DNA of 25,389 bases from JACQHM01 sp964535215 (GCA_964535215.1 CAZHST010000041.1:1-25389); one strand, 5' to 3'; shown: positions 1 to 7,921, numbered from the stretch's first letter. A program made the numbers and translations. Notes: generated by a model not told the origin, from the sequence alone.

Positions 1-491
1 CGGGAGCCGAAGCAGAGGGAAGGCGGACCCTGGTGCGTTTGCTCCGCCTCCAGCCTGGCCTGCAGTATGGCCAGGCGGCGTTTCTTTTGGTGCAGGCGGA
101 ACCGGACCCGCCCCCTGCGCTGTGCCCGCTCATGGGGCTTCAGTTCTGCCGCCTTGCCCCTGCTGGAGGTAAACGCCCGGTCCTGTTTCTGGAGGCGGCA
201 GATAGCCTTCTCGGTGGCGGCGATCTGGTCCTGCAGCATCTCCATCCGGTGTTTGCGTGCCTCCTCCGCTGCTCTGATCTTGCCCTTGAGTTCGCAGGCG
301 AGGGCGTTGAAGAAGCGGGCGGTCACGCCGTAGCGGGCAATGTAGAGCTTCTTGCCCTCGCTGAGCTTGCGGCCCCGGACGTCCAGGTCAACGAACAGGC
401 GGCGCATCAGGCGGCCGAACAGGGCCGCGATGGCCTCCAGGACCGGGTAGACCGCCTCATCCCGGATTTTCGTCTGGAACGTCGCCTGCAT
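1..491 (-). CDS. tnpB: TnpB-like RNA-guided nuclease of IS607 type, N-terminal part
   Basis: An open frame starts at the ATG at 489-491 and continues out of the window, giving about 163 codons with no stop. The start MQATFQTKIRDEAVYPVLEA, then a long basic, helix-rich stretch (for example KIRAAEEARKHRMEMLQDQI and RFRLHQKKRRLAILQARLEA), is what the N-terminal half of IS607-type TnpB proteins looks like. The RuvC catalytic residues and the zinc finger would lie further on and cannot be checked. The family makes an RNA-guided DNA endonuclease that cuts a target next to a transposon-associated motif and promotes retention of the element. It overlaps the tnpA end, the usual IS607 arrangement. Whether the rest is intact is unknown. 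Confidence 0.7.
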   Translation of the reverse strand, partial: MQATFQTKIRDEAVYPVLEAIAALFGRLMRRLFVDLDVRGRKLSEGKKLYIARYGVTARFFNALACELKGKIRAAEEARKHRMEMLQDQIAATEKAICRLQKQDRAFTSSRGKAAELKPHERAQRRGRVRFRLHQKKRRLAILQARLEAEQTHQGPPSLCFGS

Positions 492-897
492 CCGCCACCA
501 CCGCCTTCACCACCGAGACCAGTTCCCTGGCCTTCTTGTGGCTCCGAAGCCCGTACAGCTTGCCCGCGAAACTCGTCACCATCGCCAGCAGGTCGTCCAC
601 CAGCTCCTCTTGCAGGGATTTCCGGTCCTCCTGCCCATCCACCCCGTGGAGGCGGACGCCGTGGCTGGCGAAGTATTGGGCCAGGGAGCCAAAACCAAAC
701 CGGGTCAGACGGTCCTTGTATGTCACCGATTCCGGGACTCGTCGCTTCCCACCCGGTGTACGTACGACCCGAATCTTCCTCTGCCGTTCCCAGTGGCGAA
801 GGGTGTCGGGATGGACTCCCAGGAACGATGCTGCTCGCTCAATCCCGTAGAGCTGGTCCAGGGTTCCCGTTTAGCCCACATGGGTTTTCCCGTTCAT
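457..897 (-). pseudogene. tnpA: IS607-type serine recombinase TnpA, internally deleted
   Basis: In one minus-strand frame from 870 to 457 one reads a MerR-type DNA-binding segment (LYGIERAASFLGVHPDTLRH, then ERQRKIRVVRTPGGKRRVPE) that passes directly into the C-terminal half of the recombinase, VTYKDRLTRFGFG, and then EELVDDLLAMVTSFAGKLYG and RSHKK. In family members about 85-95 residues with the catalytic YARVSS motif lie between these two parts. Here they are missing without a frame change. In addition, the nearest upstream ATG (895-897) is followed after eight codons by an in-frame TAA (871-873), so there is no ordinary start for the HTH part. The longest piece with a usable start is the GTG at 726. 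The protein lacks the nucleophilic serine and should be inactive. Identification is firm; the deletion size is estimated from memory of family proteins. Confidence 0.8.
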
Positions 898-1032
898 CAG
901 GATAGGTGCTTATGACTACCTAATGAAATAGCGCAACTGCCGACAACCCTCGATGGGCCCTCCAGGGGTCATGCCCCCGTAGCCACCCCTTCTCGCCCGA
1001 GAAGGCAGGTACGGGATCTTGCCTGTTCGCCG

Positions 1033-1461
1033 CTACGGGGACGGGTAGAGCTGGTACACCATCACATAGACGACTACCCCCGTGACCGAGACGTAGAGCC
1101 AAAGCGGAAGCGTGAAGCGGGCGATCCGGATATGCTGGTCAAAGCGGCCCCGGAGCGCCCGGTAGAGCGTCACCAACACCAGGGGCACGATCACTGCCGC
1201 CAGGATGGTGTGGGAAATGAGGATCGTGAAGTAGACGGCTCGAACAGGACCCGTCCCCCGAAAAGGGACCGAGCCGACACGGGAGTGATAAATGAGATAG
1301 GAGATCAGGAAGAGGATGGAGGTCGCAAAGGCTGACCCCATCAAACGCTTGTGAGCCGTGACCCATTTCTGCCGGATGAAAAGATAACCAGCGAGGAGCA
1401 GGAGGGCACTGACCCCATTCAGAGCGGCGTTAAGGGCCGGCAGGTTTGAGAGGGGAATCAT
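1033..1461 (-). CDS. DUF420 (YozB/CtaM-like) membrane protein
   Basis: This 142-residue protein has about four hydrophobic helices and conserved histidines (TAHKRLM near residue 35, YLIYHSRVGS near 57, ILISHTILAAVIVP near 83, and IRIARFTLPLW near 112), matching the DUF420 family. DUF420 proteins occur in cytochrome oxidase loci, and the Staphylococcus member CtaM is needed for an aa3-type oxidase to work, so an assembly or maturation role is the best guess. It is the last gene of the oxidase operon, 12 bases after subunit IV. The start ATG at 1461 has only a weak purine-rich site (GAGG about 12 bases upstream), consistent with translation coupled to the gene before it. Its exact job cannot be read from the sequence. 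Confidence 0.8.
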   Translation of the reverse strand: MIPLSNLPALNAALNGVSALLLLAGYLFIRQKWVTAHKRLMGSAFATSILFLISYLIYHSRVGSVPFRGTGPVRAVYFTILISHTILAAVIVPLVLVTLYRALRGRFDQHIRIARFTLPLWLYVSVTGVVVYVMVYQLYPSP

Positions 1462-1473
1462 CGCTCGCGCGCC

Positions 1474-1773
1474 TCACCGGGCAAGTTTATGGAGCACATC
1501 CATCAACGTGAGGCCGATCAGAGGGAAGAGGAGGAAGAGGGAGAGGCCGGCCAGGCCCCAGACCCACCTCCCCTCAAAGCGGAGGTGCATAAAAAACAGG
1601 GCGACCAGAGCCGCCTTGGTCGAGGCGATGAGAAGGGCTATCGCGACATTCCACCCTCCAAGATCGATCCCGGCCATGAAGAGGGTGAGGGCGGTGAACC
1701 CGATAAGGGCTAGCCACACCGCGATGTAGATCCAGTAGGCTTGAAGGGAGTGGCCGGAGTTGGGATGAACCAT
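1474..1773 (-). CDS. ctaF: Cytochrome c oxidase subunit IV, prokaryotic type
   Basis: The product has 99 residues and three hydrophobic segments, roughly residues 12-33, 41-63 and 72-93. The pattern VAIALLIASTKAALVALFFM followed by HLRFE is the hallmark of the COX4_pro/CyoD-like small subunit that packs against subunits I and III of heme-copper oxidases. Length fits the family (about 90-110). The start ATG follows GAGGAGG at a good distance. It lies between subunit III and DUF420 in the same operon. This subunit is not catalytic and usually supports assembly or stability. Confidence 0.88.
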   Translation of the reverse strand: MVHPNSGHSLQAYWIYIAVWLALIGFTALTLFMAGIDLGGWNVAIALLIASTKAALVALFFMHLRFEGRWVWGLAGLSLFLLFPLIGLTLMDVLHKLAR

Positions 1774-1802
1774 CGAAGACCTCCTCTCTCAAGGAACGCC
1801 CG

Positions 1803-2387
1803 CTATGCGACCAGATAGAGTAGGGGGAAGAGGTAAATCCAGATGATGTCCACGAGATGCCAGTAAAGGGCCGTCCCCTCCACGAGGACATAGTTCGTTG
1901 ACGAAAACCTTCCCCGAAAGGCCAGGAAGAGGACAAGGCTTAAAGCGATCACCCCTCCCAGCACATGGAGCCCGTGGAGCCCCGTCATGACGAAGTAGAG
2001 GGAGAAAAAGGGGCTTGTCTGGGGGGTGATGCCGTGTAAAAACTTCGCCCGGTACTCGAGGTACTTGTTGACGAGGAAGACGAGCCCCAGGAGAATGGTC
2101 AGGGCGAGGTAGGTTTTTAAGGGGCGGGTCTTCCCCCGCTGGATGGAGGCCACAGCTAGGGCTACGGTGAGGCTGCTACAGAGGAGAACCACCGTATTGA
2201 TCGCCCCCAAGGTCACATCCAGCTCCCGGTGATCATGGTGGAACTGCTGGAAGAAGAGCCCCCGGAAGACGGCATAGGTGGCGAACAACCCCCCGAAGAG
2301 GAGGATCTCCGAGAACAGAAACACCCAAACACCCAGCTTCGACGTCTCAAACCTATGGATCTCCTCAACCGTTGCCACCCGCTCCAT
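1803..2387 (-). CDS. ctaE: Cytochrome c oxidase subunit III (second copy)
   Basis: This 194-residue protein has five predicted membrane helices. It carries subunit III signatures: KLGVWVFLFSEILLFGGLFA in the first helix, VMTGLHGLHVLGGVIAL in the fourth, and EGTALYWHLVDIIWIYLFPL at the C-terminus. It is the short five-helix bacterial form, without the two extra N-terminal helices of mitochondrial subunit III. Subunit III binds subunit I and helps keep proton uptake and turnover stable. A strong ribosome site (AAGGAGGGGG) sits just before the ATG at 2387. A second subunit III gene is present upstream at 2672-3376. This copy has the more canonical C-terminal helix. Confidence 0.92.
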   Translation of the reverse strand: MERVATVEEIHRFETSKLGVWVFLFSEILLFGGLFATYAVFRGLFFQQFHHDHRELDVTLGAINTVVLLCSSLTVALAVASIQRGKTRPLKTYLALTILLGLVFLVNKYLEYRAKFLHGITPQTSPFFSLYFVMTGLHGLHVLGGVIALSLVLFLAFRGRFSSTNYVLVEGTALYWHLVDIIWIYLFPLLYLVA

Positions 2388-2412
2388 TCCCCCTCCTTTC
2401 TTTACCCTGACG

Positions 2413-2655
2413 CTACCTCTTCCGGCGCTCCTGCGCCCTCCGGTAGCTATAGAACAGCCACCCGGCGATGGAACCGAAAACGGCGAAGGGCATCACCATC
2501 AGAAACAGGATCCCCCAGTAGAAGCCCCTGGCCATTGCGTCGTGATCCGGTGACGAGGCCCCGATCCAGCACACCGCACACGCTTGGGCCAAAGTGGGGA
2601 TCCAGGGTCCCCCCACCAACACCCCCAAGACAAGCCGTAAAGCCCTGGTGAGCAT
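2413..2655 (-). CDS. Small membrane protein with a CxxC motif, oxidase operon
   Basis: I do not recognise a named family. The 80-residue product begins with a signal-like hydrophobic segment (residues about 4-24) ending at LAQACAVCW, where a CxxC pair (CAVC) would lie just outside the membrane. It then has one transmembrane helix (about residues 44-70) and a short basic tail (YRRAQERRKR). A good ribosome site (GGAGGT) precedes the ATG at 2655. It sits between the two subunit III genes with gaps of 16 and 25 bases, so it is very probably co-transcribed and serves the oxidase. The CxxC could bind a metal such as copper or act as a thiol pair, but that is a guess. Confidence 0.7.
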   Translation of the reverse strand: MLTRALRLVLGVLVGGPWIPTLAQACAVCWIGASSPDHDAMARGFYWGILFLMVMPFAVFGSIAGWLFYSYRRAQERRKR

Positions 2656-2671
2656 CGGTCAACCTCCGTCG

Positions 2672-3376
2672 TCAAGCAAGATAGACGAGGGTAAAAAGCA
2701 CAGGCCAGAGCCCCACCACGAAGTACCAGTACATCCCACAAAGCTGGACGCCGGTATGGTTTTCCGCCGAGAACCGGTGACGCCCTGCCCTGATAAGCAC
2801 GATCAGAAGCCACAGCACCGCCCCCAGCACATGAAAGGCGTGAGTCCCGATCAAGGTATAGAAGGTGGCCCCGTAGACCCCTGTCGAAAGCGTGAGGCCG
2901 TAGTAGATGAGCCGGGCCCATTCCGACCCCTGCACGACGAGAAAACTGACGCCCAGGAAGGCCGTCACGAAAAGCCCGTGGGTAAGCCCCTGCCGGTTCC
3001 CCCTTCGGATCGCCCGGAGGGCCCGGGTCATGGTGTAAGCGCTCAGGAGGAGAATCAGGGTGTTGACCATGGTCACCCCTACCGGCAGGCGAGGTTGGCC
3101 GGGTGGAGGCCAGGTCCCGCTCCCCAAGCGGAAGACCAGGAAGGCCCCGATCAGCCCGGCGAAGAACATGGCCTCTGCCCCGAGAAAAATCAGCATGCCC
3201 AGGTGAGCATTGCCGACGGCAATCCCCGATGGCGGGTCTTCAGGAGAAGAAGGCCCCTCCCCGAAGGGCGGCTCAGGCGGTGGCGGGGGACCCTGGCCGA
3301 AACCTTGGATCTCCCTGATCCTGGCCTGTTCGTCTACTGGGTGCTCGATCAACGACCCTGCAACTCTCCCCGGCAT
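2672..3376 (-). CDS. ctaE: Cytochrome c oxidase subunit III (first copy, proline-rich N-terminus)
   Basis: This is a five-helix subunit III with GNAHLGMLIFLGAEAMFFAG in helix 1, YTLIGTHAFHVLGAVLW in helix 4 and YWYFVVGLWPVLFTLVYLA at the end. It has an extra N-terminal tail of about 55 residues that is rich in proline and glycine (GQGPPPPPEPPFGEGP). I chose the ATG at 3376 (234 residues) because AGAGGA lies 8 bases upstream; a GTG at 3394 in the same frame has no ribosome site. It lies 27 bases after ctaB. Its sequence differs clearly from the second subunit III in the operon, so the two are old paralogs and not a recent duplication. Which one is in the main complex cannot be told from the sequence. 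Confidence 0.88.
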   Translation of the reverse strand: MPGRVAGSLIEHPVDEQARIREIQGFGQGPPPPPEPPFGEGPSSPEDPPSGIAVGNAHLGMLIFLGAEAMFFAGLIGAFLVFRLGSGTWPPPGQPRLPVGVTMVNTLILLLSAYTMTRALRAIRRGNRQGLTHGLFVTAFLGVSFLVVQGSEWARLIYYGLTLSTGVYGATFYTLIGTHAFHVLGAVLWLLIVLIRAGRHRFSAENHTGVQLCGMYWYFVVGLWPVLFTLVYLA

Positions 3377-3403
3377 CTTAAGGATCCTCTGCACACCCGA
3401 TGA

Positions 3404-4321
3404 CTAGAACGGGACCTTATCAAGGGCCATGACCAGCAGCAAGACCGGAAGGTAGACAAGGGAGGCCAACAAGAGGCCCCGGGCCGCTGCCCTCGTGGGA
3501 AAGAGGGCCACGAGAATCCCACAGGCCAAAAACCCTAATCCGAGCACGAAGGCTATGAAGAAATAGAGGGCCCCCGCCAGCCCGATGAGGCTGGGCAGGA
3601 AGCCTACGGCCAGGAGGGCCAGGCAGCTGCTGACAATCTGGCGCCCCGTACTTCCCCCGTTGGGATCAAGGACCGGAAGGACCCGAATGCCTCCCCGAGC
3701 ATAGTCATCCCGGTAGAGGCTGGCAATTGCCAGGGAATGCGGAAGCTGCCATAGAAACAGGATGGCGAAGAGGACCCAGGCCCCGAGCTGAAGATCCCCC
3801 CGGGCCGCGACCCACCCGGTGACTGGAGGCAACGCCCCAGGGATCGCCCCCACCACGGTGCAGAGCGGGGTCTTCCGTTTGAGCGGCGTGTACACAAAGA
3901 CGTAGCTTCCAACCACCACCGCCGTGACAAGGCCAGCTTTGGCGTTGACCGCCAGGGTGAGGTACATGAGGCCAGCGGCGGTGATGCTCACACCGAAGGT
4001 GAAGGCTTGCATGGGCCGGAGTCGCCCATCCGGCAGGGGGCGAAGCCTCGTCCGATCCATCCGGGCATCCACCTCTCGCTCGAGGAACTGATTTAACGCG
4101 ATGGTCCCCCCCGCAGCAAGGGCCGTCCCAAAAAGGGTCTTGAACAGAAGGCCGATATCCAACGTTCCTGAAGAGCCCAGATAGAACCCGGCAAGGGTCG
4201 TCACCAAAACCAGCAGGACGACCCGGGGCTTCGTGAGCGCCAGAAAATCTCGCCCCGTCCAGGAGACATCCCTGAAACCGTGGGAGGCCTCAAGCTCCAA
4301 TGTTTCCGATCGTCGCTTCAT
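3404..4321 (-). CDS. ctaB: Protoheme IX farnesyltransferase (heme O synthase)
   Basis: The enzyme adds a farnesyl group to heme B to make heme O, the precursor of heme A, in the cytoplasmic membrane. The 305-residue protein shows the UbiA-family sites: a first aspartate-rich motif at about residues 77-89 (NQFLEREVDARMDRTRLRPL) and a second at YRDDYARGGIRVLPV, with the surrounding hydrophobic helices. FLALTKPRVVLLVLVTTLAG at the N-terminus is typical of CtaB. A much longer open frame runs upstream to 5008, but it overlaps ctaA; the start at 4321 gives the family length. The start overlaps the ctaA stop in an ATGA arrangement (4318-4321), which suggests coupled translation. Confidence 0.95.
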   Translation of the reverse strand: MKRRSETLELEASHGFRDVSWTGRDFLALTKPRVVLLVLVTTLAGFYLGSSGTLDIGLLFKTLFGTALAAGGTIALNQFLEREVDARMDRTRLRPLPDGRLRPMQAFTFGVSITAAGLMYLTLAVNAKAGLVTAVVVGSYVFVYTPLKRKTPLCTVVGAIPGALPPVTGWVAARGDLQLGAWVLFAILFLWQLPHSLAIASLYRDDYARGGIRVLPVLDPNGGSTGRQIVSSCLALLAVGFLPSLIGLAGALYFFIAFVLGLGFLACGILVALFPTRAAARGLLLASLVYLPVLLLVMALDKVPF

Positions 4322-5298
4322 GCGGGCACCTGTTCCGACCCACGGACAGAATGGGGAGGGATGAATCCCCGACCCTCCCCAGGCACTGGTCGCTGGAGCC
4401 TTCGATGGCTCCGTAACGTGACCATCAGGCTGAAAGCCAGCATCAGCGCCCCGACGACGACGTGGGCGGTCGTAACCATCACGCCGAAGAGAGCCAGAGA
4501 GGCTCCAAGCCTGGTAAACCTGACCAGGTACGAGCCTAAACCCAAGGCCAGTTGCAGGGCCATGAGGCCCGCGAGGATGGCAACGGGGTGAACCAGGGTG
4601 GGTTGATCCCGATGGTTCCTGAAGATCTGCGTGAAGAGGGACAAGACATGGACGGCTACAAGGGCCGCTAGCACCAGATGAGCATCGAGCCGGGATCCGG
4701 TGTGTCTCAGAACGGCCCCGAGGAGAAGCTGGACGTATATCACCCCTGTCGTGAGGATCGAAAGGCGTTGAAGCCGGGAGGCATCGGACGCCAGGACCTT
4801 CTGGGGGGGGTGCCTCCACTCCCTGGAGGTCAAAAGCACCAGACTCGCCACCAGCGCAAAGAAGGCATGGGCGAAGGCGGCATGGATAATCGCCAGCGTG
4901 GACTGCACGAGGATCACCCGGAGACCTCCCAACACCCCCTGGAGGACAACCGCCACGAGGGCCGCCGTCCCAAGCCAACGGAGCCAGCGTCGAGACTCCT
5001 GGATCCAAAGGACGAGGGCCAGGGCAATTGTCAGGAGGCCAACGACGGATCCGATCAGCCGATGGCTGTGCTCGTAGAAGATACCACCCACCATCTTTGA
5101 CCAGGGGAAGAGAAACATGTTGTAGCCGAAAGTCGTCGGCCAGTCGGGAACCGCAAGCCCCGCCCCCTGGCTGGTCACCAACCCCCCCATCACCAGCAGA
5201 GGAAGGGTAGCCCCGGCGGTCAACAGGGCAAGCCTGTGAGGCCAGACATCAGCCGGCCTTCCACGGTTGTACGGAGAACGGCGTTGGCGCTTTTCCAT
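4318..5298 (-). CDS. ctaA: Heme A synthase
   Basis: CtaA oxidises the C8 methyl of heme O to a formyl group, giving heme A for the oxidase. The 326-residue product has about eight helices. Conserved features are GGLVTSQGAGLAVPDWPTTF near residue 38, the first histidine pair region FYEHSHRLIGSVVG near 75, HAAFAHAFF near 140, RHTGSRLDAHLV near 200 and a final conserved TTAHVVVGALM near 280. The gene lies 3 bases after ctaD and overlaps ctaB by 4 bases, so all three are translated from one message. Having both ctaA and ctaB in the operon indicates that the oxidase is of aa3 type. Confidence 0.94.
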   Translation of the reverse strand: MEKRQRRSPYNRGRPADVWPHRLALLTAGATLPLLVMGGLVTSQGAGLAVPDWPTTFGYNMFLFPWSKMVGGIFYEHSHRLIGSVVGLLTIALALVLWIQESRRWLRWLGTAALVAVVLQGVLGGLRVILVQSTLAIIHAAFAHAFFALVASLVLLTSREWRHPPQKVLASDASRLQRLSILTTGVIYVQLLLGAVLRHTGSRLDAHLVLAALVAVHVLSLFTQIFRNHRDQPTLVHPVAILAGLMALQLALGLGSYLVRFTRLGASLALFGVMVTTAHVVVGALMLAFSLMVTLRSHRRLQRPVPGEGRGFIPPHSVRGSEQVPA

Positions 5299-5301
5299 AC
5301 C

Positions 5302-7056
5302 CTAATGAGCCCTTGCAGCAGCCGGTTCCAGAGGTCGATCCTGCGGCAGCCAGTCCTCAGCCACAGCAGGGTGACTGTACTCGTAGGGACCATGGTAAAC
5401 GGTCGGGGTTTTCTCCCCCCAGTTCCCATGCGGCGGAGGCGACGGCGCGCTCCACTCCAACGTGTTTGCCCGCCAGGGGTTCCGTTCGGCCTTCCTCCCC
5501 GCAAACAGGCTCCAGAAGAAGTTCACCACGAACAGGAGCTGGGAGAGGCCAAGGAGGAAAGCGCTATAGGTAATGAAAACATTGATCGGCTGGAGGGGGT
5601 GGAGGAACTCATACTGGAGCGGGTTGTAGATCCGCCGCATGTGACCCCCCACGCCCAGGATGTGCATCGGGAAGAAGGTCGCATTGAAGAAGATGAAGGT
5701 CAGCAGGAAATGGAGCTTCCCCAACGTCTCGTTCATCATCCGCCCGAACATCTTCGGGAACCAGTAGTAGATGGCGGCGAACATGGCAAAGATGATCCCA
5801 GCCACCACATAGTGGAAGTGGGCCACGATATAGTAGGTATCGTGGATGAAGATGTCCACCGGCGTCGAGGCCATGTAGATGCCGCTTAAGCCCCCAATGA
5901 CAAAGTTGGAGACAAAACCTAAGGCGAAGAGCATCGCGGCCGTGAACCGGATCGAGCCCCCCCACAGGGTGCCCAACCAGTTGAAGGTCTTGATGGCCGA
6001 TGGCACCGCGATCACCATCGTCGAGGTCATAAACGCCGTCCCCAGGGTCGGGTTCATCCCGCTCACGAACATGTGGTGCCCCCACACGATCCAGGAGAGG
6101 AAGGCGATGGCGATCATGGAGTAGGCCATTGCCCGGTAACCGAAGATCGGCTTCCGGGAGAAAACCGACAGGATCTCCGAGGTGACCCCCATGGCCGGGA
6201 GGACCAGGACGTACACCTCCGGGTGGCCGAAGAACCAGAAGAGGTGCTGCCAGAGGAGGGGTTCGCCTCCCCCCTCCGGGAGGAAGAAATGGGTCCCAAG
6301 CGTCCGGTCGAACAGGAGCATGGCCAGGGCAGCCGTCAAAACCGGAAGGGCCAAGAGGAGGAGGATCGCCGTGATGAAGAGGGACCAGATGACCAGGGGA
6401 AGACGGAAGAACGTCATCCCCCGCGTCCGCGTGTTCACGACGGTCACGATGTAGTTGATTGACCCCATGAGGGAGGAGAAGGCGAGGATGATGAGACTAA
6501 TGATCCAGAGGTTCTGTCCCCAGTTCACCCCGGTGTAGATCGCTTTGGCCGAAAGGGGGGCATAGGCCGTCCAGCCAGCGGCAGCGGCTCCGCCGGGGAC
6601 GAAGAGGGACGCCACCAGCACCGCGGCCGAGGCCGCATACGTCCAGAAGGAGAGCATGTTCAGGGTTGGAAACGCCATATCCCTAGCCCCGATCATGAGG
6701 GGGATCAGGAAGTTCCCAAAGCCCCCCACCATGATCGGGATAACCGCAAAGAAGATCATAATGGTGGCGTGCATGGTGAAGAGGGAGTTGTAGAAGTCTG
6801 GAGGGATGACCCCTTCGAACATGTAAGGCTCCGGGACCCATCGGAATCCTGGTACAGGTGTCTCGGGCCAGGCCAGCTCCCAGCGCATGAGCATGGCCAT
6901 CACCCCGGCAAAGAGCATCATCACCAGGCCCAGGAAGAGGAACTGCCGGCCGATCATCTTGTGATCGGTGGAGAAGACATACGTCCTTAAGAAGCCCAGC
7001 TCCTCATGATGGACATGGGCCTCGTATGGAGCCTTGGTCGCTACAGACTCACTCAT
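5302..7056 (-). CDS. ctaD: Cytochrome c oxidase subunit I (aa3 type, A1 family)
   Basis: This is the catalytic subunit, holding heme a and the heme a3-CuB oxygen-reduction site. In the 584-residue sequence I see the heme a ligand H96 (FTMHATIM) and H415 (VAHFHYV), the a3 ligand H413, and the CuB ligands H278 and H327/H328 (WGHHMFVSGMNP). Y282 in GHPEVY is the tyrosine cross-linked to histidine. E280 in the same motif and D126 (IGARDMAF) mark an A1-type D-channel, and K356 in VPSAIKTFNW marks the K-channel. It should therefore pump protons. A strong ribosome site (AAGGAGGAG) precedes the ATG at 7056. It follows subunit II after a 62-base gap that holds an inverted repeat. Confidence 0.97.
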   Translation of the reverse strand: MSESVATKAPYEAHVHHEELGFLRTYVFSTDHKMIGRQFLFLGLVMMLFAGVMAMLMRWELAWPETPVPGFRWVPEPYMFEGVIPPDFYNSLFTMHATIMIFFAVIPIMVGGFGNFLIPLMIGARDMAFPTLNMLSFWTYAASAAVLVASLFVPGGAAAAGWTAYAPLSAKAIYTGVNWGQNLWIISLIILAFSSLMGSINYIVTVVNTRTRGMTFFRLPLVIWSLFITAILLLLALPVLTAALAMLLFDRTLGTHFFLPEGGGEPLLWQHLFWFFGHPEVYVLVLPAMGVTSEILSVFSRKPIFGYRAMAYSMIAIAFLSWIVWGHHMFVSGMNPTLGTAFMTSTMVIAVPSAIKTFNWLGTLWGGSIRFTAAMLFALGFVSNFVIGGLSGIYMASTPVDIFIHDTYYIVAHFHYVVAGIIFAMFAAIYYWFPKMFGRMMNETLGKLHFLLTFIFFNATFFPMHILGVGGHMRRIYNPLQYEFLHPLQPINVFITYSAFLLGLSQLLFVVNFFWSLFAGRKAERNPWRANTLEWSAPSPPPHGNWGEKTPTVYHGPYEYSHPAVAEDWLPQDRPLEPAAARAH

Positions 7057-7076
7057 CGCTCCTCCTTATAGCTTTC

Positions 7077-7112
7077 AGCGGTCAGCGATCAGCAGTCGGC
7101 TAGCTGAGCGCT
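7077..7112. repeat. Intergenic inverted repeat, TCAGC type (copy A)
   Basis: Arms AGCGGTCAGC (7077-7086) and GCTGAGCGCT (7103-7112) pair in 9 of 10 positions, with further TCAGC units between them. The repeat fills the gap between ctaC and ctaD and resembles copies at 14114-14148 and 24482-24528. Inside an operon, such a hairpin could affect message stability or be a passive dispersed repeat. Confidence 0.55.
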
Positions 7113-7118
7113 TGCCTT

Positions 7119-7778
7119 TTAGGATGATGGCCAGTTCTCCCTGACCCAGGCCTCATACTCATCAGGGGGATGCACGATCAGGTAACCCAACATCCCGGAG
7201 TGCCCGAACCCACACAGCTCGGCACAGGGCAGTTCGTATCTCCCCGGCTTCGTCGCCTCGAACCAGACCTGGATCGCCCGGCCAGGGACGGCGTCCTGCT
7301 TTAACCGGAGGTTCGGCAGGAAAAAGCTGTGGATCACATCCTTCGATTTAAGGATGACCCGGACAACCCTGTTGGCAGGGACATGGAGCTCGTTATTCAG
7401 CTCAAGATCATCCGCCGTCCCGAACTCCCCATCGGGGCCTGGGTACAACACCTCCCAGTTGAACTGCTTGGCCGTCACCTGGACCTGAACATTGCTTGGG
7501 GGAATGGAGCCCTTAACCTTCGCCCAGGTGGCCTGACTCATGACCGACAGCACAACCAAGATCAGGGCGGGAACAACCGTCCAGATGATCTCGAGGGCGG
7601 TATTCCCATGGGTATAGATCGCCGGACGGCCTTCGCGGTGACGATAGACGATCAAGAAGATCACCATGAGCACCGTCACCAACAGGAAGACCCCTCCCGT
7701 GATGTAGTAGATCAGGTAAAAGAGGCGGTCAATGTCCGTGCCGAACGTCGAAACATTCTCAGGGAGCCATTTCAACAT
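7119..7778 (-). CDS. ctaC: Cytochrome c oxidase subunit II with CuA site
   Basis: The 219-residue protein has two N-terminal helices (about 20-45 and 62-82) followed by a periplasmic cupredoxin domain. The full CuA ligand set is present: H150 (VIHSFFLP), then C185, E187, C189, H193 and M196 in CAELCGFGHSGM. The docking-region motif KQFNWEVLYPG is also there. There is no fused cytochrome c domain and no lipobox, so the subunit takes electrons from a separate donor such as a c-type cytochrome or cupredoxin. It is the first gene of the oxidase operon; the promoter lies 60-90 bases upstream, and a purine-rich site (GGAGAAGGCGGG) precedes the ATG. Confidence 0.96.
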   Translation of the reverse strand: MLKWLPENVSTFGTDIDRLFYLIYYITGGVFLLVTVLMVIFLIVYRHREGRPAIYTHGNTALEIIWTVVPALILVVLSVMSQATWAKVKGSIPPSNVQVQVTAKQFNWEVLYPGPDGEFGTADDLELNNELHVPANRVVRVILKSKDVIHSFFLPNLRLKQDAVPGRAIQVWFEATKPGRYELPCAELCGFGHSGMLGYLIVHPPDEYEAWVRENWPSS

Positions 7779-7840
7779 GAGCTACCCGCCTTCTCCATAA
7801 TAAGGTCGCTCCAGGTCCCCGTGGGATCAGAAACGGAGCA

Positions 7841-7870
7841 AGTATAGCCAAGGCCCGGGGCTGAAGTCAA
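7841..7870 (-). promoter_or_regulatory. Sigma-70-type promoter of the oxidase operon
   Basis: On the minus strand TTGACT (7865-7870) and TATACT (7841-7846) are separated by 18 bases, close to the housekeeping consensus. Transcription would start near 7834 and leave a leader of about 55 bases before ctaC. It is the only good match in the 7779-7971 gap. Confidence 0.7.
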
Positions 7871-7921
7871 CCCTAAAATGGCCTTGAAGACCTCAAAATC
7901 CTCCTTAAAATTAAGGGGGAA

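Larger units (their letters stand above)
1..905 (-). mobile_element. IS607-family transposon, partial and decayed
   Basis: Two overlapping minus-strand genes in the usual IS607 order are seen: a MerR-HTH plus serine-recombinase gene (tnpA) followed by a TnpB-type gene whose start overlaps the tnpA end by 35 bases. The element runs off the window at base 1, so its right end is not visible. The tnpA side ends somewhere between about 898 and the DUF420 stop at 1033; I could not fix the exact boundary, and IS607 elements have no long terminal inverted repeats to help. Because tnpA is broken, this copy could only move if a TnpA were supplied in trans. The 898-1032 stretch holds no convincing gene. 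Confidence 0.8.

Noticed and set aside
989..1004. CTTCTCG-CC-CGAGAAG palindrome after the DUF420 gene as an operon terminator
   Set aside because: The two-base loop cannot form without opening the stem, and no U-run follows on the minus strand; it may mark an insertion boundary, but nothing supports that.
4322..5008. Open frame extending ctaB upstream by about 229 codons
   Set aside because: It overlaps ctaA almost entirely, its composition is Pro/Gly/Arg-rich and unlike CtaB, and the ATG at 4321 gives the family length with an ATGA overlap.
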